Assembly (NCBI RefSeq): GCF_910592395.1
Contig: NC_088319.1
Location: 3,410,001-3,474,000 of the forward strand
DNA from: Lineus longissimus
Taxonomy: Eukaryota; Nemertea; Pilidiophora; Heteronemertea; Lineidae
Length of the DNA stretch: 64,000 nt
Reading direction: 5' to 3'
The position numbers and the translations under genes were made by a program. Under the pieces are notes generated by a model. The model worked only from the letters and a program-made list of their open reading frames with translations. It had not been told where the DNA came from and searched no databases. Numbering within the stretch: position 1 is the first letter of the stretch; each line of letters begins with the position of its first letter. Positions 22,672-34,553 of the stretch are shown here, piece by piece.

Positions 22672-25600
22672 CTAAAAGAAGCAGCAATCAAACTTGATTC
22701 GATGTGTGACTAGCTTCCCTTCTCCACGTTAGACTCACATGCAGACCAATTCCGATAGCCTATAGTGGTTGAGGCCTCTGGTCAAATGTAGTTCGAGGCC
22801 TTCGGGTTGCCCAACGCAATGTAGCCGGTTGGTCATCTATAGTCTACAAACTAAATATGCGAATAGCAATCTTTGGAGAACTTAAAATGAGATAAATTAC
22901 CTTTGTTGACTGCATCTCATCATTGACACTGTGGAAGAACTTAAAAAGGAAGCCCGCCGCAAGTGTCTTCTTAAAGGGTGACACCCTCTCACCATTGGAA
23001 GGATGAATATCATTAAGCTCGGCCAACAGTTCTGCTTGCATGTCAGACAGAAGACTTTCGTCCCACAGCCTGCAATAGAGGATAATGCCTTGGATACCGT
23101 ATTGGAGCCTTGACGCAGCCTTAAATGTCAAGACCGTGACAGATTCCTTGTGCTAAAGGGCCACGCCACGCTGTTTTACAACAACGTTCATCACCGATAT
23201 TGGAGCAAAGTTAACACCTTCAGTTGATGTTTCATCTGGTAAAGCAAAGCACTCAGCCAAGACACTGCGGCCCAGATGATATTCAGCTTCGTAAGCTTTG
23301 GCTTGATGAAGCAGACTCGACTGAGTCAAAACTCCGCCCTAATGGTTCAGAAAGTACATTGAAAAACTTTGGATATCCTAGTCGAGCAGTCAATATTTGC
23401 ATACCTTCCTATTGCCCCGGAGCCGGTCTTCCTGGCCATGTAGAGTGGGAATCCAAGATTACTGAAGGCAAGAGTAAGTTGCTTGACTCGAGCTGTGCCC
23501 GGCTCGAAGTGTACGCCCATCCCAGAGCTCAGGACAGACCAGTCGAACTCTGGTCGTTTACTGTGCTTGTATGTCCGATAGTACTCATCCTGAAGCGACA
23601 AATATGATTTTTACCAATTTTTACTAATTATCCTCACACTAACCGAAACCTTAACTCAAACATCAAATAGTTAATAGATAAGCTTACTCTTAACAAGGCC
23701 TTTGGCACAAAGAGAGATGTAATGCCATGATATTGATAAATGCCAATGTTGAAATCACCCACCAGCAATGAGTGTCCCAGGGCTTGAGAGATAAGTTCAG
23801 AATACGCTGATGAACCAAAGGGAGAAGACTACTCTGGAGAATACAAAACACAACCCACCTGTTTGGACAGAGGGATGATAATTTGGTTTATTATTCTCCC
23901 CGGTTCCAAAGCTGGCGAATCCTTGGCATAGAAGTCCATATCGAGAAGGAAATCTGGTGGAGAAAAGAATGTCTACTAGTACATGCTTGCGCCAAAAACG
24001 AGTGGCTAAGTTTGCCTCCCACCCAACTAAACGTTAACAGGCATGCATCTCTTACTGACCATGATAACAGAGTGTGTGTGTGTGTCATCATGAAATGTTG
24101 GTACCGAATGTAGGGTGTTACAAAACTGTTCCTCGACACATCTGCAGAAAGGACACGAGACTTTGCTGTTACATGCGCGCAAGCCTACCAACTCAGACAA
24201 GCACCGAACTGCACAAACCTACACAGCAACCTCAGACAGACTAGGGCTTGGACCCAATCCATACACCAAACAAGTGCATTACCTGCGGCGATGCCCCCAT
24301 GGCGAGGACTAACGTGAAAGATGCTTGCATTGTTGTCTTTGACAGCGATACGCTACTGCGGCATACAGTTTCAAAGGTTTAAACGCAAGCGTCAAAGCAT
24401 AAATACCTTCTTTAAAAGTCATGACCTTACACCCCACCGCTGCCAGCCATGTGGCCAGGTCATGGGAGGAATTTCTGCTTCCTATGTTCCCACCAATGGT
24501 CTGAAACAGAACGAATGGTTTATGTTTGCTCAGTATATGTAGCTAACTTGGCTGTACTCCTATAGCACGTTCTTATCAAGGAAATCGTCTGTCACCTCGC
24601 ATCATAGCCATGGGCTGCCACCTTTGGTCTCAACATTTCCAAATTTCAAGTACTCTGGTCTCTCCTAATGCTCATGGATCCCTCTGCTGATGGCATCTGT
24701 GATGTCGGTGGCTGTAGACTCTAGACCACCAATGGTTGTGACCTTTCTATCCAAGCAATCAGCCGTCTTGTTGTAACGAATATCTGAGCGACCAGGAATT
24801 ACTCACCCCGATGTTCCGTATCTGAGCGGCTGCAATTCTGTCTAGCATTGCTAAAATTGCTTTCATGCACCGGTTCTTGTATCCTGGAACTGGAGTTTGA
24901 AAAACAATTAAGATAACTACCTTTTTAGAAAGCAATTATCCCTTAATGTATAACTACATGTACTCTCAAGTGGATCCAAAGCCTCCCTTTGGCCAATCAA
25001 AAATCCTCTTTCATGTTTCTTCGTCGCATGATGACAGGTCGAGGGCTACTGATTGGCTGACATCAATTATGTTTGAGAAATGTAGTGAATTTAGATGCTC
25101 ACGGGTGATACACGTCATCACAAAAGGAAGCCAACTCATTGAACCGAAGCTCACAAAGCTGCGTCAAAAGTGTCCATTTTAACTGTACCGTCATTAAGTC
25201 ATCAGCCTGACAGCCAATCTTACGTCGATCAGCTGATCTTCAATTTCCAGCAGGTCTACCGGTCTAACATTTCTTACTAGATTTTTGTATGTAAGACATT
25301 AAGTAAAAGAACGTTGTCCTACCATCCTCTAAGACGTCAACTAAGTTCTTCAATTCTGCCCGAAATTCGCTGATAGTCAACATGGACCCAAAGGCCGCGT
25401 GATTATTCTCATGAATCACAGTCTTCTCAGGCGTAACGTCTCTTAGTTCTTCCATGTTCGCCAAATTAAGAACGACCAGTGAAGATCCTTTCTGGAGGTC
25501 GTGTGCTGGAGAGAGAGGGAAACACGTCCAGTAAGGGCATCATTTAGCAGATTCGTCCAGTACATCTCATTGTCATCAGAGTCTTTCAAATATTTGTTTT

Positions 25601-28600
25601 CATGTATAACTGCATCCTTTGCAAGGCCAGTGCCAAATAAAAATCACTTGTCTTCCCACGTGAAATACATGGTCCAAGGAATACCCTGTCACGAAATTAC
25701 GGGCTGTCACGAGAATTCATAATTCATTGAATATTTTCAAAAAATCAAGAGGGTCTGGCTGTGCCGAGAAATGCACTTCTCAACCAGTGACTGATGCACA
25801 AGTTTTGTCACTGCAGCTAAACCTTAGCTGACCTTAAAGAAGTAGAAATAGAATATTATCATCCGTGTAGGATGTGGAGCCCAGGTGAATGAAAGCAAAC
25901 GGAGAACTAACCAATGGCTGTACAACCTCCTACGACCTTCGCCTGCGGGTGCTCCTGTAGAATGGCCGAGGCTTCTTTGATGTCTGTTGTTTGGTAATAA
26001 GTCACGTTTGGGCCTTTGAACTTCAGTGACTGCCTCCGGTAGTCTTTCAACTAAAAATAGTAAATATAAAATGTAAAAGGTAAAGGAGGAACTCTAATGA
26101 ATGAACGTGTTCTTGGTAAGCAATTTCTGGTGCGATTGATCACCCTCCGATAGTTCTATACTGATATCACATCGCGATCGAAAGCAAAGATGGGGTACCA
26201 CAAGACATAGAGCCTTACATAGTCACATAAACATCTGGCATGTCTAGAGCAGTGCGAGCGCTCTTACCTTATATTGGACGAACTGCCCATGGGAACGTTG
26301 AAGAACGTGACGCTGGCAGATATTGAGTGAACTCATACCTGTTTGATAGTTGCTCCAGCAGCATTAATTCTTCAACATTTGGCTGTTGGGCTTGGTTGCA
26401 TATAATGGCAAGCAATAGTAAGATGGTCTATCTTCTACCAATCTATCTCGGCGAAGCGTGTTTCACATGGTCAGGGAGGGGGTTGTGGTGGGCATGGTCC
26501 AACCACTCTACAACCCACCAAACTATTTCAGCGAAGTGTGGTTCACGTGGCCGAGAAGGGGGTTATATTGGACGTGATCCACTGCTTCTACTGCAACGTA
26601 TCACTAACCTCTAGCTCACTTGGAAAGATGAAGTCCTGTGTCTCGTCAAACGGGGTGAATGTTCGTGGGTCGAACGTTGGTGAGAAGACAATATTCCCCT
26701 CGTGTTCCGCCATCCCTGGCATGTTCATGCAGCAGTCCGACCCTTTACCGCAAGATTCCTGGAAAAGGAATATCCATGGATCAAAATCTACCAAAGACTG
26801 AAGAACAAAGTTGGTAACATCTACTTGCTGGTAGGCCTATATTAGAAATGCTGGAGACTTTAAAAGTCAAACTTGGTAATACCGAAATCTTGAGCAGCAT
26901 GACCAAGTGCGGATCGATTGCTTAATTCAATTTTGGGCGGGGTTGTTGCTACTTTCGACGAACGACTCTCTGCTGTATGAAATGTTTTGCATTCACTTCG
27001 GTCACATTTTGGAGGAGGTACTCATTGCAAAGACAGCTTCGGCGATCTGTGACCTCGACATCAGTATCAAAAGACAGCCGCAACCGAACTTTAAATTCCC
27101 CTGATTGTAATGAGGCAAGTTTGGAACTGACCTTGGCAAATGAGGCATTTGCGGATAGAATAGATCGATAGCCTGTACACCGGCAAAGGTTGCCCTGTAA
27201 CGCCGTCTGTATCTCTTCAAGGTCTGGCTTGGGGCTGTTCTTAAGTAGAGCGTACATCGACATCACCATGCCTGGGCTGCAGAAGCCACATTGGACTCCA
27301 TGGGCTTTGGCAAGCCTTTCCTGTGGTTGAAGTGTAGACAAGGGTGTTCTTAGAAATAACATATGATGCCGTGCAACTCTTCTTGCTTCAGCTGAGTCAA
27401 GCACCATTGGTGCCTTTTTGTCCAATCAGGAGCACCTATTCCTGCTTCACCAACATAAAGCAAGCCCAAGACGTTGTCGGCAACAACATTCCCCCAGATA
27501 AACAATCTAATGGTTTGGTTTTAGGTACAGCGACCAGATTCTGGACTTAAACAGAGTGATCTCCAGCGTGAAAGAAGTTGGTAATTTTGGGTTGAATTAG
27601 CAATTTTGGTGATTTTTTTGTAGTGCAAGGTATTTCAATTCAATTTGATTGCGGACATAGAAAGGGTATTGCTCCGAACTATTTAGATGACGATGTTCAG
27701 ACTAATACACTAATCCTTTGTCTATATCACCAACAATGAAAGCGAAATGGTCTTCTGAAATGGATGGAGGGCTACCTGAATCGGGTGCAGCTTGGTTCCA
27801 GTGTTACCAATACCCTCCACAGTTGTCACGGCCTTCCCGTGTAGGGTGCAGAGGGGGACGAGGCATGCCATCACTGCACAGTGCCTGAAGGATAACGTGT
27901 GTCATGTAGAGTTAGTTTACTCGCTTCTTGCAACGAGCGTATCTATGGAGACTGGAGTTCTATGGACATTTCTGTTTGGTGTTAGAGGGCATATAATGAC
28001 GTCAGAATACTGATAACTTGGTTGTTATAAAAACTAACATCGCTGCAGTTGCCGACGTGCTTATATGCGTACATCTTAACTCATCGAGTATAAACCGGTG
28101 TGCAAGGGATAGCAGTCCTAGGGCTGATAGTCCGTGTAACAATAGCCCGCATTGCTAAATGCTTTGGTTAGGGTTAGCGGTACAATAGATCATGCTGCTT
28201 AATTGATCAAATACAATGCTACCGGACTATGACTCCAGGGGGACTATATCCGCTGTCACACCGGTCATTGCTTCAATAATGAGTGTGATGAGAAGAAATG
28301 TTCGTTCAATTGCCTCCTCAGTATAACCTTAACTCGATCAATACCTGCGTGTGATTACGAGTTTCATCAATAAAGCAGCGAGCCTTCGCATACTCCAAGT
28401 CTTACCTTATTCCATTCGGGTAAGTGGCCTTCCAGGCCGGATGCTGCTCCGATATCATGACAGTACATGCTCCACACCCTCCCTGACCACAACCAACCTT
28501 GGTGCCGACCAGTCGAACTTGAAAGGCGTTAAGGGCTTTAAATGTTTTGACTTTGGATTGGGTCCTGGATACGAAGGATGGACAACGTCTTTGATGCAGA

Positions 28601-31600
28601 TAGGTTTTATAAGTGGTACCAAATATGGTTATGCTAATTAGCCGTAGTAGGTCATAAGTACTATTCAGTTAGGATGGCTGGCAGAGTGGTATGTGAAAAT
28701 AAAACATTAAACAGTCGAAAGAAGATCGCGTACCAAGGATTTAAATGATGACGTGTAGCTAATGTAGACAAGCATGGATGATGACAGTTCGTCTGAATAG
28801 ATTTGACAATCAGAAGCCTGTTCCGCCAATAAAGGAGACCCAAGCATCCTGCAGAAACGGACTTTTGGACATGCTTTTATGAAACCCAAAGGATACGTCT
28901 GTTCCGCAGGTACCACAGCAGTGTTTGTTCGGGGTCAGCATTTCTTTCCACGATCTGAAATGAAAGCAATGTCAGATATTTCAGTGTTCCCAAAAAAAGG
29001 TGAATCAGTGGTGAGTCAGATAAAATATTTTGCCTGAGTTGAAACAAGAGCTCCGTCCTTGTACTTTAGGACTGTAGGTCAGTAGAGGCACGAGCTACAT
29101 CGTCCATCGTCTGGGGGCCTTTAAAGAAGCAAGTGTAACAAAATTACCCTAATGCTGTCAGTTGATGCATAAGATATACGGTAAAAAAGGTACAGGAAAA
29201 AGGTGTGGAAAAAAGGTACAGGAACTATAAAGGTACAGGAAATACAATTACCGGAAAAGAGGTGCCGGAAAAAAGGTACAGGAAAAATCGGTCTTGAAAA
29301 TCACATCCAATCAAGTTGACAGTGTCCCTCACTGAATTAGTTAACATGCGTAGTCCTCGAGATAATTCGGTCGTTTACGATCTCGAGCTGGCAATTTCCG
29401 CGGTGTGGCGATTCAACGGTCGGTTGAATCCGTAGGTTGTTGGTAAACGTTTTCAGCGCCCGATGATCGAGATGTAATGGCACTGCGATGAGGTGTCGTT
29501 GGTTGTCTCGTCTCGTTTCCTTTCAAGTACCCGACGAACTATTCGTCTCTGGATCTGGTTCGGCGTCGTCATGGAGGTTTCCTCCTACATCTGGTGACGA
29601 ATTAGCTGACTCTGGAGACGAATCGTTCATCTCTCGTAACATCTCCTCCCAGCGATCGATAGCAGCATCCGGTACTGCGTTGTACTCGATCTCTGGCTGG
29701 TTATTCTGTACGATTGCGTTAACTAGTTTAAAATGACTGGAATCTCTGTAGATTTCTTTCCTGTCGGACGTTTTATCTGGCAGCAATACTGGACCTGTCG
29801 ATTCTATACACAATATAGAAAGCAGGTTCGTATGCAGTTGACCATTTATTACGTTTTCGCTGCTTCACCAGTACATAATCTCCCACGACGAAACTATGTC
29901 TTCTCGTATTGCGATTGGTTGACTGACGTTGGATTTTCTCCTTAATATATGTCTTGTCCGTCTCAGCTATCGGATCGTCTCCAGGTTGTGCTAGTTCGAC
30001 GTAATCAAGTCTTGTACGGACGTCCCGGTTCATCATAGCTCGATATGGTGACACACCAGTCCCAGGATGTGGCTGAGACCGGTATGCAATCAGCATATTC
30101 TGTAGAGCTTGTCCTCTGTCAGCTGCTGATAGGTTTTGCAGATGACAGATTTGTTCCGTCTTGTTCAGCATCTTCATAAAACTTTCAGCTTCACCATTGG
30201 CTCTGGCATTGAGTGATGTAACCTTGTGATGCTCAAATCCTTCTTCTTCGGCAAATTGTCGAAATGTCCGGCGTCCGATGTAGATGGTGGTCCGTTGTTG
30301 GAATCTAGCTGCCTTGGTACCCCATGCGTTGCAAACATCTTGCGCAGCTTTTCTATGGTAGACTTAGCACTCGTCGATGCAATCTTCTCAGCTTCAGGAT
30401 ACCTTGTCCTCTTATCGATGACAACTAGGTTAAAGTGACTATCTGGGTATTGTCCACCAAAATCGGTAGCTACATTATGGCCTCCGATGGCTTCTTGGGT
30501 ATCTCTGTCATCTTCACAGGTTCCTGGCGATGTGACTTGGTTGAGACCTGACATTCCATACACTGGCCAATTATCTGCTCTCAGCATCTGCTTCATCTTG
30601 TTCACCCCCAAGTGTCCCATGGAATGTGCTGTGTTGACAATCTTCTTCTGCAGGCTTGTTGGCATGACTATCTGGTGCGATCTGAAGACCAAATCTTCTG
30701 CCTCAAATAGCTCATCTCTGACACGGTAGAATGGCTGTACCATAGGATCTTATCAGTATCTGTCCCAGCTGCTAGTTCTGATGACATCTTTCAGTTTCTG
30801 TAGTGGACTTGACATCTTTGTGTGTGAGGTCCCGCAAAGGCTCGGTAAGGGATGTACGGTGCAACCTCTCATTGCGGACACCCATGGGACTGGGCGTTGG
30901 TGTCCGTAATGTAGAGGTGTCCTTAATAGGTAGGTTATGCCATTATTGTCCAAAAAGTGGATTCATGTGTATGAACACGGGGGTCGTGAAGCTAAGTCTA
31001 CGTACCGGGGTATTACATATTCCATTGAATATTGAATATTATCTACTTCAAACAATTTGATGCGATTTATTTGCGAACTTGAAATTACTTTATTGTAATA
31101 CTTTATGGCATTTCTAGTGGAGGTCATATTAATTTGCCAACATTGATATATGCAGGTTGTGTCGGTACGCTACATACTACATAGACAGCGTACATCTTCA
31201 AATGAGTTCAGCCTCGTTACGAATTTTAAATCTTGAGGATTCTCTTGTCTTCAGGGCTAGCCGACTGTAAACAAACTGAAATGAAATGTCACCAAGATGG
31301 AGATCAAGCTGTTTGGATCTCAGAGAACCCTTAACACACCCGATATCCAGGTCCTGACGGTCGCTGATGTCAAGGTCAGTGTGTCACCTGACCCAGTGAG
31401 AAATGAGCAAGGTTTTATCCTCAATGGTTTCGATCATGTGCTCTAAGATGCGATCTTCCATGCCTGCACCAAAATCACATTGCCCAGCTTTTTCTCGGAG
31501 TCTGGCTGCATAACCAACCTTGCTTTCTCCACAAATGGGCCTCATTGTGAGAAATATGTAGCGTGCAGAATGTTTATTCTTCTTTGGCGTGAAGTACTTG

Positions 31601-33052
31601 TTCAATTTCTCCTTCAGCTTGACGTAAACATCACCTTCACCTGGATCTGGAAGGCTCTTATAGCTAGCTGTGCTATCTCCTTCCCACCGTAGATGATAAG
31701 GGCATTTGCTTTGTCCTGTGGCTCCTCGATCTTAAAAAATCTAAATTCTCTCTCGATTCCCTCCAACCAGTCCTCCCACGCTTTGCCCGTCTCTAAAGGA
31801 TTTGTTCAGTGGGGATCGAAAATGTTGCTGCTTTAAGGTTTTTGGACTCTGCTTGGACCTTGACATTGACGGCAACTGGGTTTGGATCTGGCGTCGCCAT
31901 GCAGTGTCCAGGCGTTTCTTTTTTCCATCGTGTTTTCTACTGCTCTACGGCGTGCAATGCAGTTGGACTTGGGGTTCTATGCATTCGTTGTTACTCCATG
32001 CATCTCTTTATACCATTTTCTCGTCGTCGCCATTGAAATGTCTGTCCTAGGAGGCTCAAGAACAGATCAGAAACGGACTCTTGATGTTAACAAATCAACA
32101 TGGTATATTTGATAGGCCGAGTCTATTTGGCAAGCGGCTCGCCGAACAGGGCAAAAATACTACCCTCTTTGGCGAGCCGGGGGGTTACAACATGTTGGCC
32201 AATCAGAGAGCAGTGACGTCATATTCGAATTTATATGCGCATATTTAGCAATGGCCGACTTCCCGCTCTCGATTCAATTTCTGTTACTATACTCGGGTTT
32301 TGGTCAATAATCCATGAAGAAGCATGTACATGTACATGACAGTATGTATTTACAAAAAAAGTCATAAACGTGATTTTACTGATAAGCATGTTAAATGCAT
32401 TAGTGTGCATTTCTAAAGGCGTTTCACTGTAACTCCAGTGTTGCTGACCGTGTTGCCACGAATGATAATGAGCTCGTGGTTGAATATGCATGAGTTCGGC
32501 TCTCCATCTAGGGCAGAAAAAAGGCGCTGTTTGGTAAGCCGGGCTTGCCAAATAGTCACTTCCTATTTAATAATCGAATCTAAAAACAAATGGCAGTACT
32601 TGTAGTATCATAGCATATGGGCGCAAACACCTACAAGATTTTAGAGGTCCATGTTGGATATTACAGCTACGTCCTTGTACTTCGAACTGTGGGCCTTTCT
32701 GCTGGTCTGTTGGCCTAGCTGTGGACGAAATTGAAGCCAGAGCTACGTCGATATACTTCGTAAAGTAGGTCTGCCTCTTGGCCTGTATAGAAGCAAAAGC
32801 TACGTCCATGTATCTAGGAGATTTCAAACCACAGACTTTGCTTAGATTCATGGTTTGCAACCCACGAACACATTTGAAAAGCATTTTTGCATCCCATGAA
32901 AAAAGACACCCGCTACGAGCATATGGTATGCATGGAAATTTAATCATTTACCAACATCACATGAATTAATCGCCTTGTTTCAAACCACTCACCTTTTTCC
33001 CGTTCACATAGAAGACGAGCAAAGACTGTTGATCAGAACCCAGTATTTCCAT
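15722..33052 (-). CDS. xdh-like: Xanthine dehydrogenase/aldehyde oxidase family molybdo-flavoenzyme, 29 coding exons
   Basis: The family uses two [2Fe-2S] clusters, FAD and a molybdopterin centre to hydroxylate purines or aldehydes in the cytosol. I assembled 29 exons, all GT-AG and all phase-compatible, totalling 3981 nt (1326 residues; mammalian XDH is 1333). Domain blocks are listed separately. The catalytic motif near the C-terminus is [10 protein letters not shown], the XDH form (aldehyde oxidases have GES). The XDH-specific pocket Glu in GGKE is also kept. However, the pocket Arg (bovine R880) is Glu887 here and the aromatic F1009 is Ala1016. It is therefore best called XDH-like, with substrate uncertain. 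Exon 1 begins inside a non-coding-leader exon: an acceptor sits at 33062-33063, nine bases before the ATG, so the promoter lies further upstream. Introns are mostly 150-900 bp, except intron 1 (~4 kb), which is filled by repeats. Confidence 0.95.
16636..16759 (-). pseudogene. Truncated duplicate of XDH-like exon 26, with in-frame stop
   Basis: About 123 bp match 17174-17296 with only a few differences. The copy covers the 3' ~97 bp of exon 26, its GTAAAG donor and some 20 bp of intron, but lacks the acceptor and the first ~22 bp of the exon. A GAG-to-TAG change puts a stop where exon 26 reads QVEVDC. It sits in intron 27, one exon downstream of its source. Expected to be skipped. Confidence 0.85.
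18987..19040 (-). other. Possible 54-nt in-frame cassette exon in XDH-like intron 22
   Basis: Between exons 22 and 23, an ACAG acceptor and a CAG|GTATGT donor enclose 54 nt with no stop in the gene's frame and compatible phases (2 in, 2 out). The product would contain [13 protein letters not shown]. The regular exon 23 supplies the conserved KWVKRGIS, so this one is not needed, and it may be chance. Confidence 0.25.
22901..26758 (-). CDS. XDH-like gene, exons 6-13: linker and FAD-binding domain
   Basis: Exons 26609-26758, 25912-26050, 25323-25505, 24807-24883, 24407-24500, 23859-23953, 23405-23589 and 22901-23069. Landmarks: SDCCMN and [16 protein letters not shown] (linker), [10 protein letters not shown] (FAD phosphate loop, human LVVGNTEI), [14 protein letters not shown] (human VGGNIITASPISDL) and [11 protein letters not shown] (human TSGMRVLFKPG). 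The segment before SSGM, KRPEFDW, replaces the XDH motif RREDD that contributes to NAD+ choice, so use of NAD+ rather than O2 cannot be assumed. Exon 8 was placed by phase: only the acceptor at 25506-25507 keeps the frame. Confidence 0.9.
26442..26586. repeat. Two-copy tandem repeat in XDH-like intron 6
   Basis: 26442-26508 and 26520-26586 share the pattern GCGAAG(C/T)GTG(T/G)TTCAC(A/G)TGG followed by a GGGGGTT stretch and a (G/T)GATCCA-like end. It lies just outside exon 6 and looks like an intronic duplication of no obvious function. Confidence 0.45.
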
Positions 33053-33061
33053 GTTGCCTTT
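27132..33061 (-). CDS. XDH-like gene, exons 1-5: the two [2Fe-2S] domains
   Basis: Exons 32993-33052 (coding part; exon reaches 33061), 28897-28954, 28406-28517, 27776-27884 and 27132-27320. Exon 1 starts [20 protein letters not shown]. The plant-ferredoxin-type cluster ligands are C49, C54 and C57 ([10 protein letters not shown]) and C84 (MACLVP). The second cluster uses C124 and C127 (QCGFC) and C159 and C161 (LCRCTGYR). All eight cysteines of the family are present, with a loop between C57 and C84 five residues longer than in mammals. Phases run 0/1/2/0/0. Confidence 0.93.
29186..29290. repeat. Degenerate minisatellite, unit ~14 bp (AAAGGTACAGGAAA)
   Basis: About seven imperfect units lie in XDH-like intron 1, next to the gypsy remnant. 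The unit length and style resemble one arm of the foldback elements elsewhere in the window, but no inverted partner array is visible nearby. Confidence 0.55.
29523..31905 (-). mobile_element. Decayed, internally deleted Ty3/gypsy-type LTR retrotransposon fragment in XDH-like intron 1
   Basis: On the - strand, 31384-31905 encodes broken pieces of a gag-like protein (recognisable features: a 'YAARLREKA' core and an 'AWEDWL' segment). Then 30950-29773 encodes the integrase: an H-x-H/C2-type zinc region (HLGVNK), the core start (TDFGG) and a C-terminal part with [11 protein letters not shown]. The segments are in several frames with stops, and the second core Asp motif is damaged. Reverse transcriptase and RNase H should lie between gag and integrase but only ~0.5 kb separates them, so an internal deletion is inferred. 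I could not identify flanking LTRs. Same strand as the host gene; not expected to be active. Confidence 0.8.
31040..31195. repeat. Dispersed repeat, uninterrupted copy
   Basis: This shares ~140 bp with 36921-36931 plus 37326-37460 (…TTCTAGTGGAGG…TTAATTTGCCAACATTGATAT…CTACATAGACAGCGTACAT). It is the uninterrupted version of the site into which a MITE at 36932-37325 inserted. Confidence 0.65.
32121..32557. mobile_element. MITE with ~15-bp inverted ends in XDH-like intron 1
   Basis: The ends GTCTATTTGGCAAGC (32121-32135) and GCTTGCCAAATAGTC (32543-32557) are inverted repeats with one mismatch. Next to the left end is a further hairpin, GGCTCGCC...GGCGAGCC. No coding capacity; superfamily not assigned. 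Confidence 0.6.
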
Positions 33062-33595
33062 CTGAAATGATACCACAGCACTGTACGTGAATCGTCCTTT
33101 CAAAAACTATGCATATCCAGAATTGATATATGTGTTGCCTCAATTTTATCATGAATTAACATAGATCATAACCGGGCACATGTGATTCAATACACTGAAG
33201 CAATTATTATGTATTGAAACCAGCAGGTGGAATTTTGCATTATGTAGTTTAGTGCCACTTTAAATGGTGTCATGAATGGGTCCGTCCTGCTCCAAATACA
33301 TTTTACTATTCAGTTTGACGCCCTGGTCTTAGTTTCCATGTGCAGAGGGATCTTTGGCGATTTTATGAGCCTAGCATCGGTGCCATTTGAAGCATGTCAC
33401 AATCCTCAGTTGGGCCTCAATATGTGACATACCTTCCATCTGCCACGCGAGGTTGGGCGTAGTTGTGCGAGTGTCAATTATGCTCGGCCAAATTCTAGGC
33501 CATACAGCAAAACAATAGCCGCGATGACCCCATGTTTTCACATCAAATAAAGAAACTACTGTAGATTCAGTTGGCTATGTGCTGGTGGTAATGTC

Positions 33596-33639
33596 ATTCC
33601 CAAATCATTAATTTTTTTAAAAATTAATGATTTGGGAAT
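33596..33639. repeat. Perfect A/T-rich hairpin
   Basis: ATTCCCAAATCATTAATTTT pairs exactly with its downstream complement across a 2-4 nt turn. Probably a minimal foldback remnant. Confidence 0.5.
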
Positions 33640-34489
33640 AACCAATTTAGGCCCATTTGAAGATTACACACATCATGCCATTTCTTGGTAAATTCTTTAC
33701 CATTTTCAGGATTCAAGTGGTGTCATAGGTGGCGCTACCTGTCGGTGCATTTATGAATTAAATGCAATGAAAATGCCGCAGATTTCTTCTCTGGACGCAA
33801 GGGCCCAAAGCGCCGCGTAGCGGCAAAAAAGCAAAGCTGGCGAAACATTTATAACGGGTCACCGTCACTTATTATTGGACTTATAGCGCATTTACGGGGT
33901 TGCAACTATTTTGCTTTATAGTGTCACCAGGAAAGAAAAGCATGCGACCTAACGCCGATCTATCTGTATAAAGTGATAATTGGAAGGTATATAGTAGGAA
34001 ATATCAATAAAATAATCATTCCATGTCGTCTTCTGAGGGCATTTTTGATTGTAAAAAATATATGTGTACGTCACCGGAGTCTCTGCAATGATGATTTCAT
34101 CACAGCAGTCTCGCGCAAGTAGAAGTTCTTCACCTATTAGGTCTTCACTTATTAGTCTGGCGCAAAGCCAGACGTTTTCCATTGCGATTTCACTACGATG
34201 TTTGACCAGAAGGAGCAGTGCGCGAGATATGCTAATGAGCAGACTTCCCTCGCTTGAGTTTCGGAAGAATGTTCCATATCGCGCTAAGCTGACCACTGCT
34301 GACCATGACAGGCGTGCATTGGACTGGTACAGGTTGGAACTGAACATTGAATATGCTGGTGGTGACGCTTTCTGATGAGAAGTTGGTCGTTACTGATGCA
34401 GTATCCTTGGACTTGTCCACAGCATCGTTCAATCATTGCTCTCTGAGCTGGCTTGATTCTGTACTTACCCAAATACTGAGACCAAATGC

Positions 34490-34553
34490 CTGTTGACTGT
34501 GCTTTAAGAGAGACTGGCGCCATGCCCAGTCTCTCTTAAAGCACAGTCAACAG
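34490..34553. repeat. Perfect 28-bp-stem hairpin
   Basis: 34490-34517 (CTGTTGACTGTGCTTTAAGA...) is fully complementary to 34526-34553 around an 8-nt loop. Size and stem fit a pre-miRNA-like fold or a very small foldback element. Confidence 0.55.

Noticed and set aside
24541-24790. Degenerate coding-like text in XDH-like intron 9
   Set aside because: Short, broken, and not alignable with XDH exons or any family I can name.
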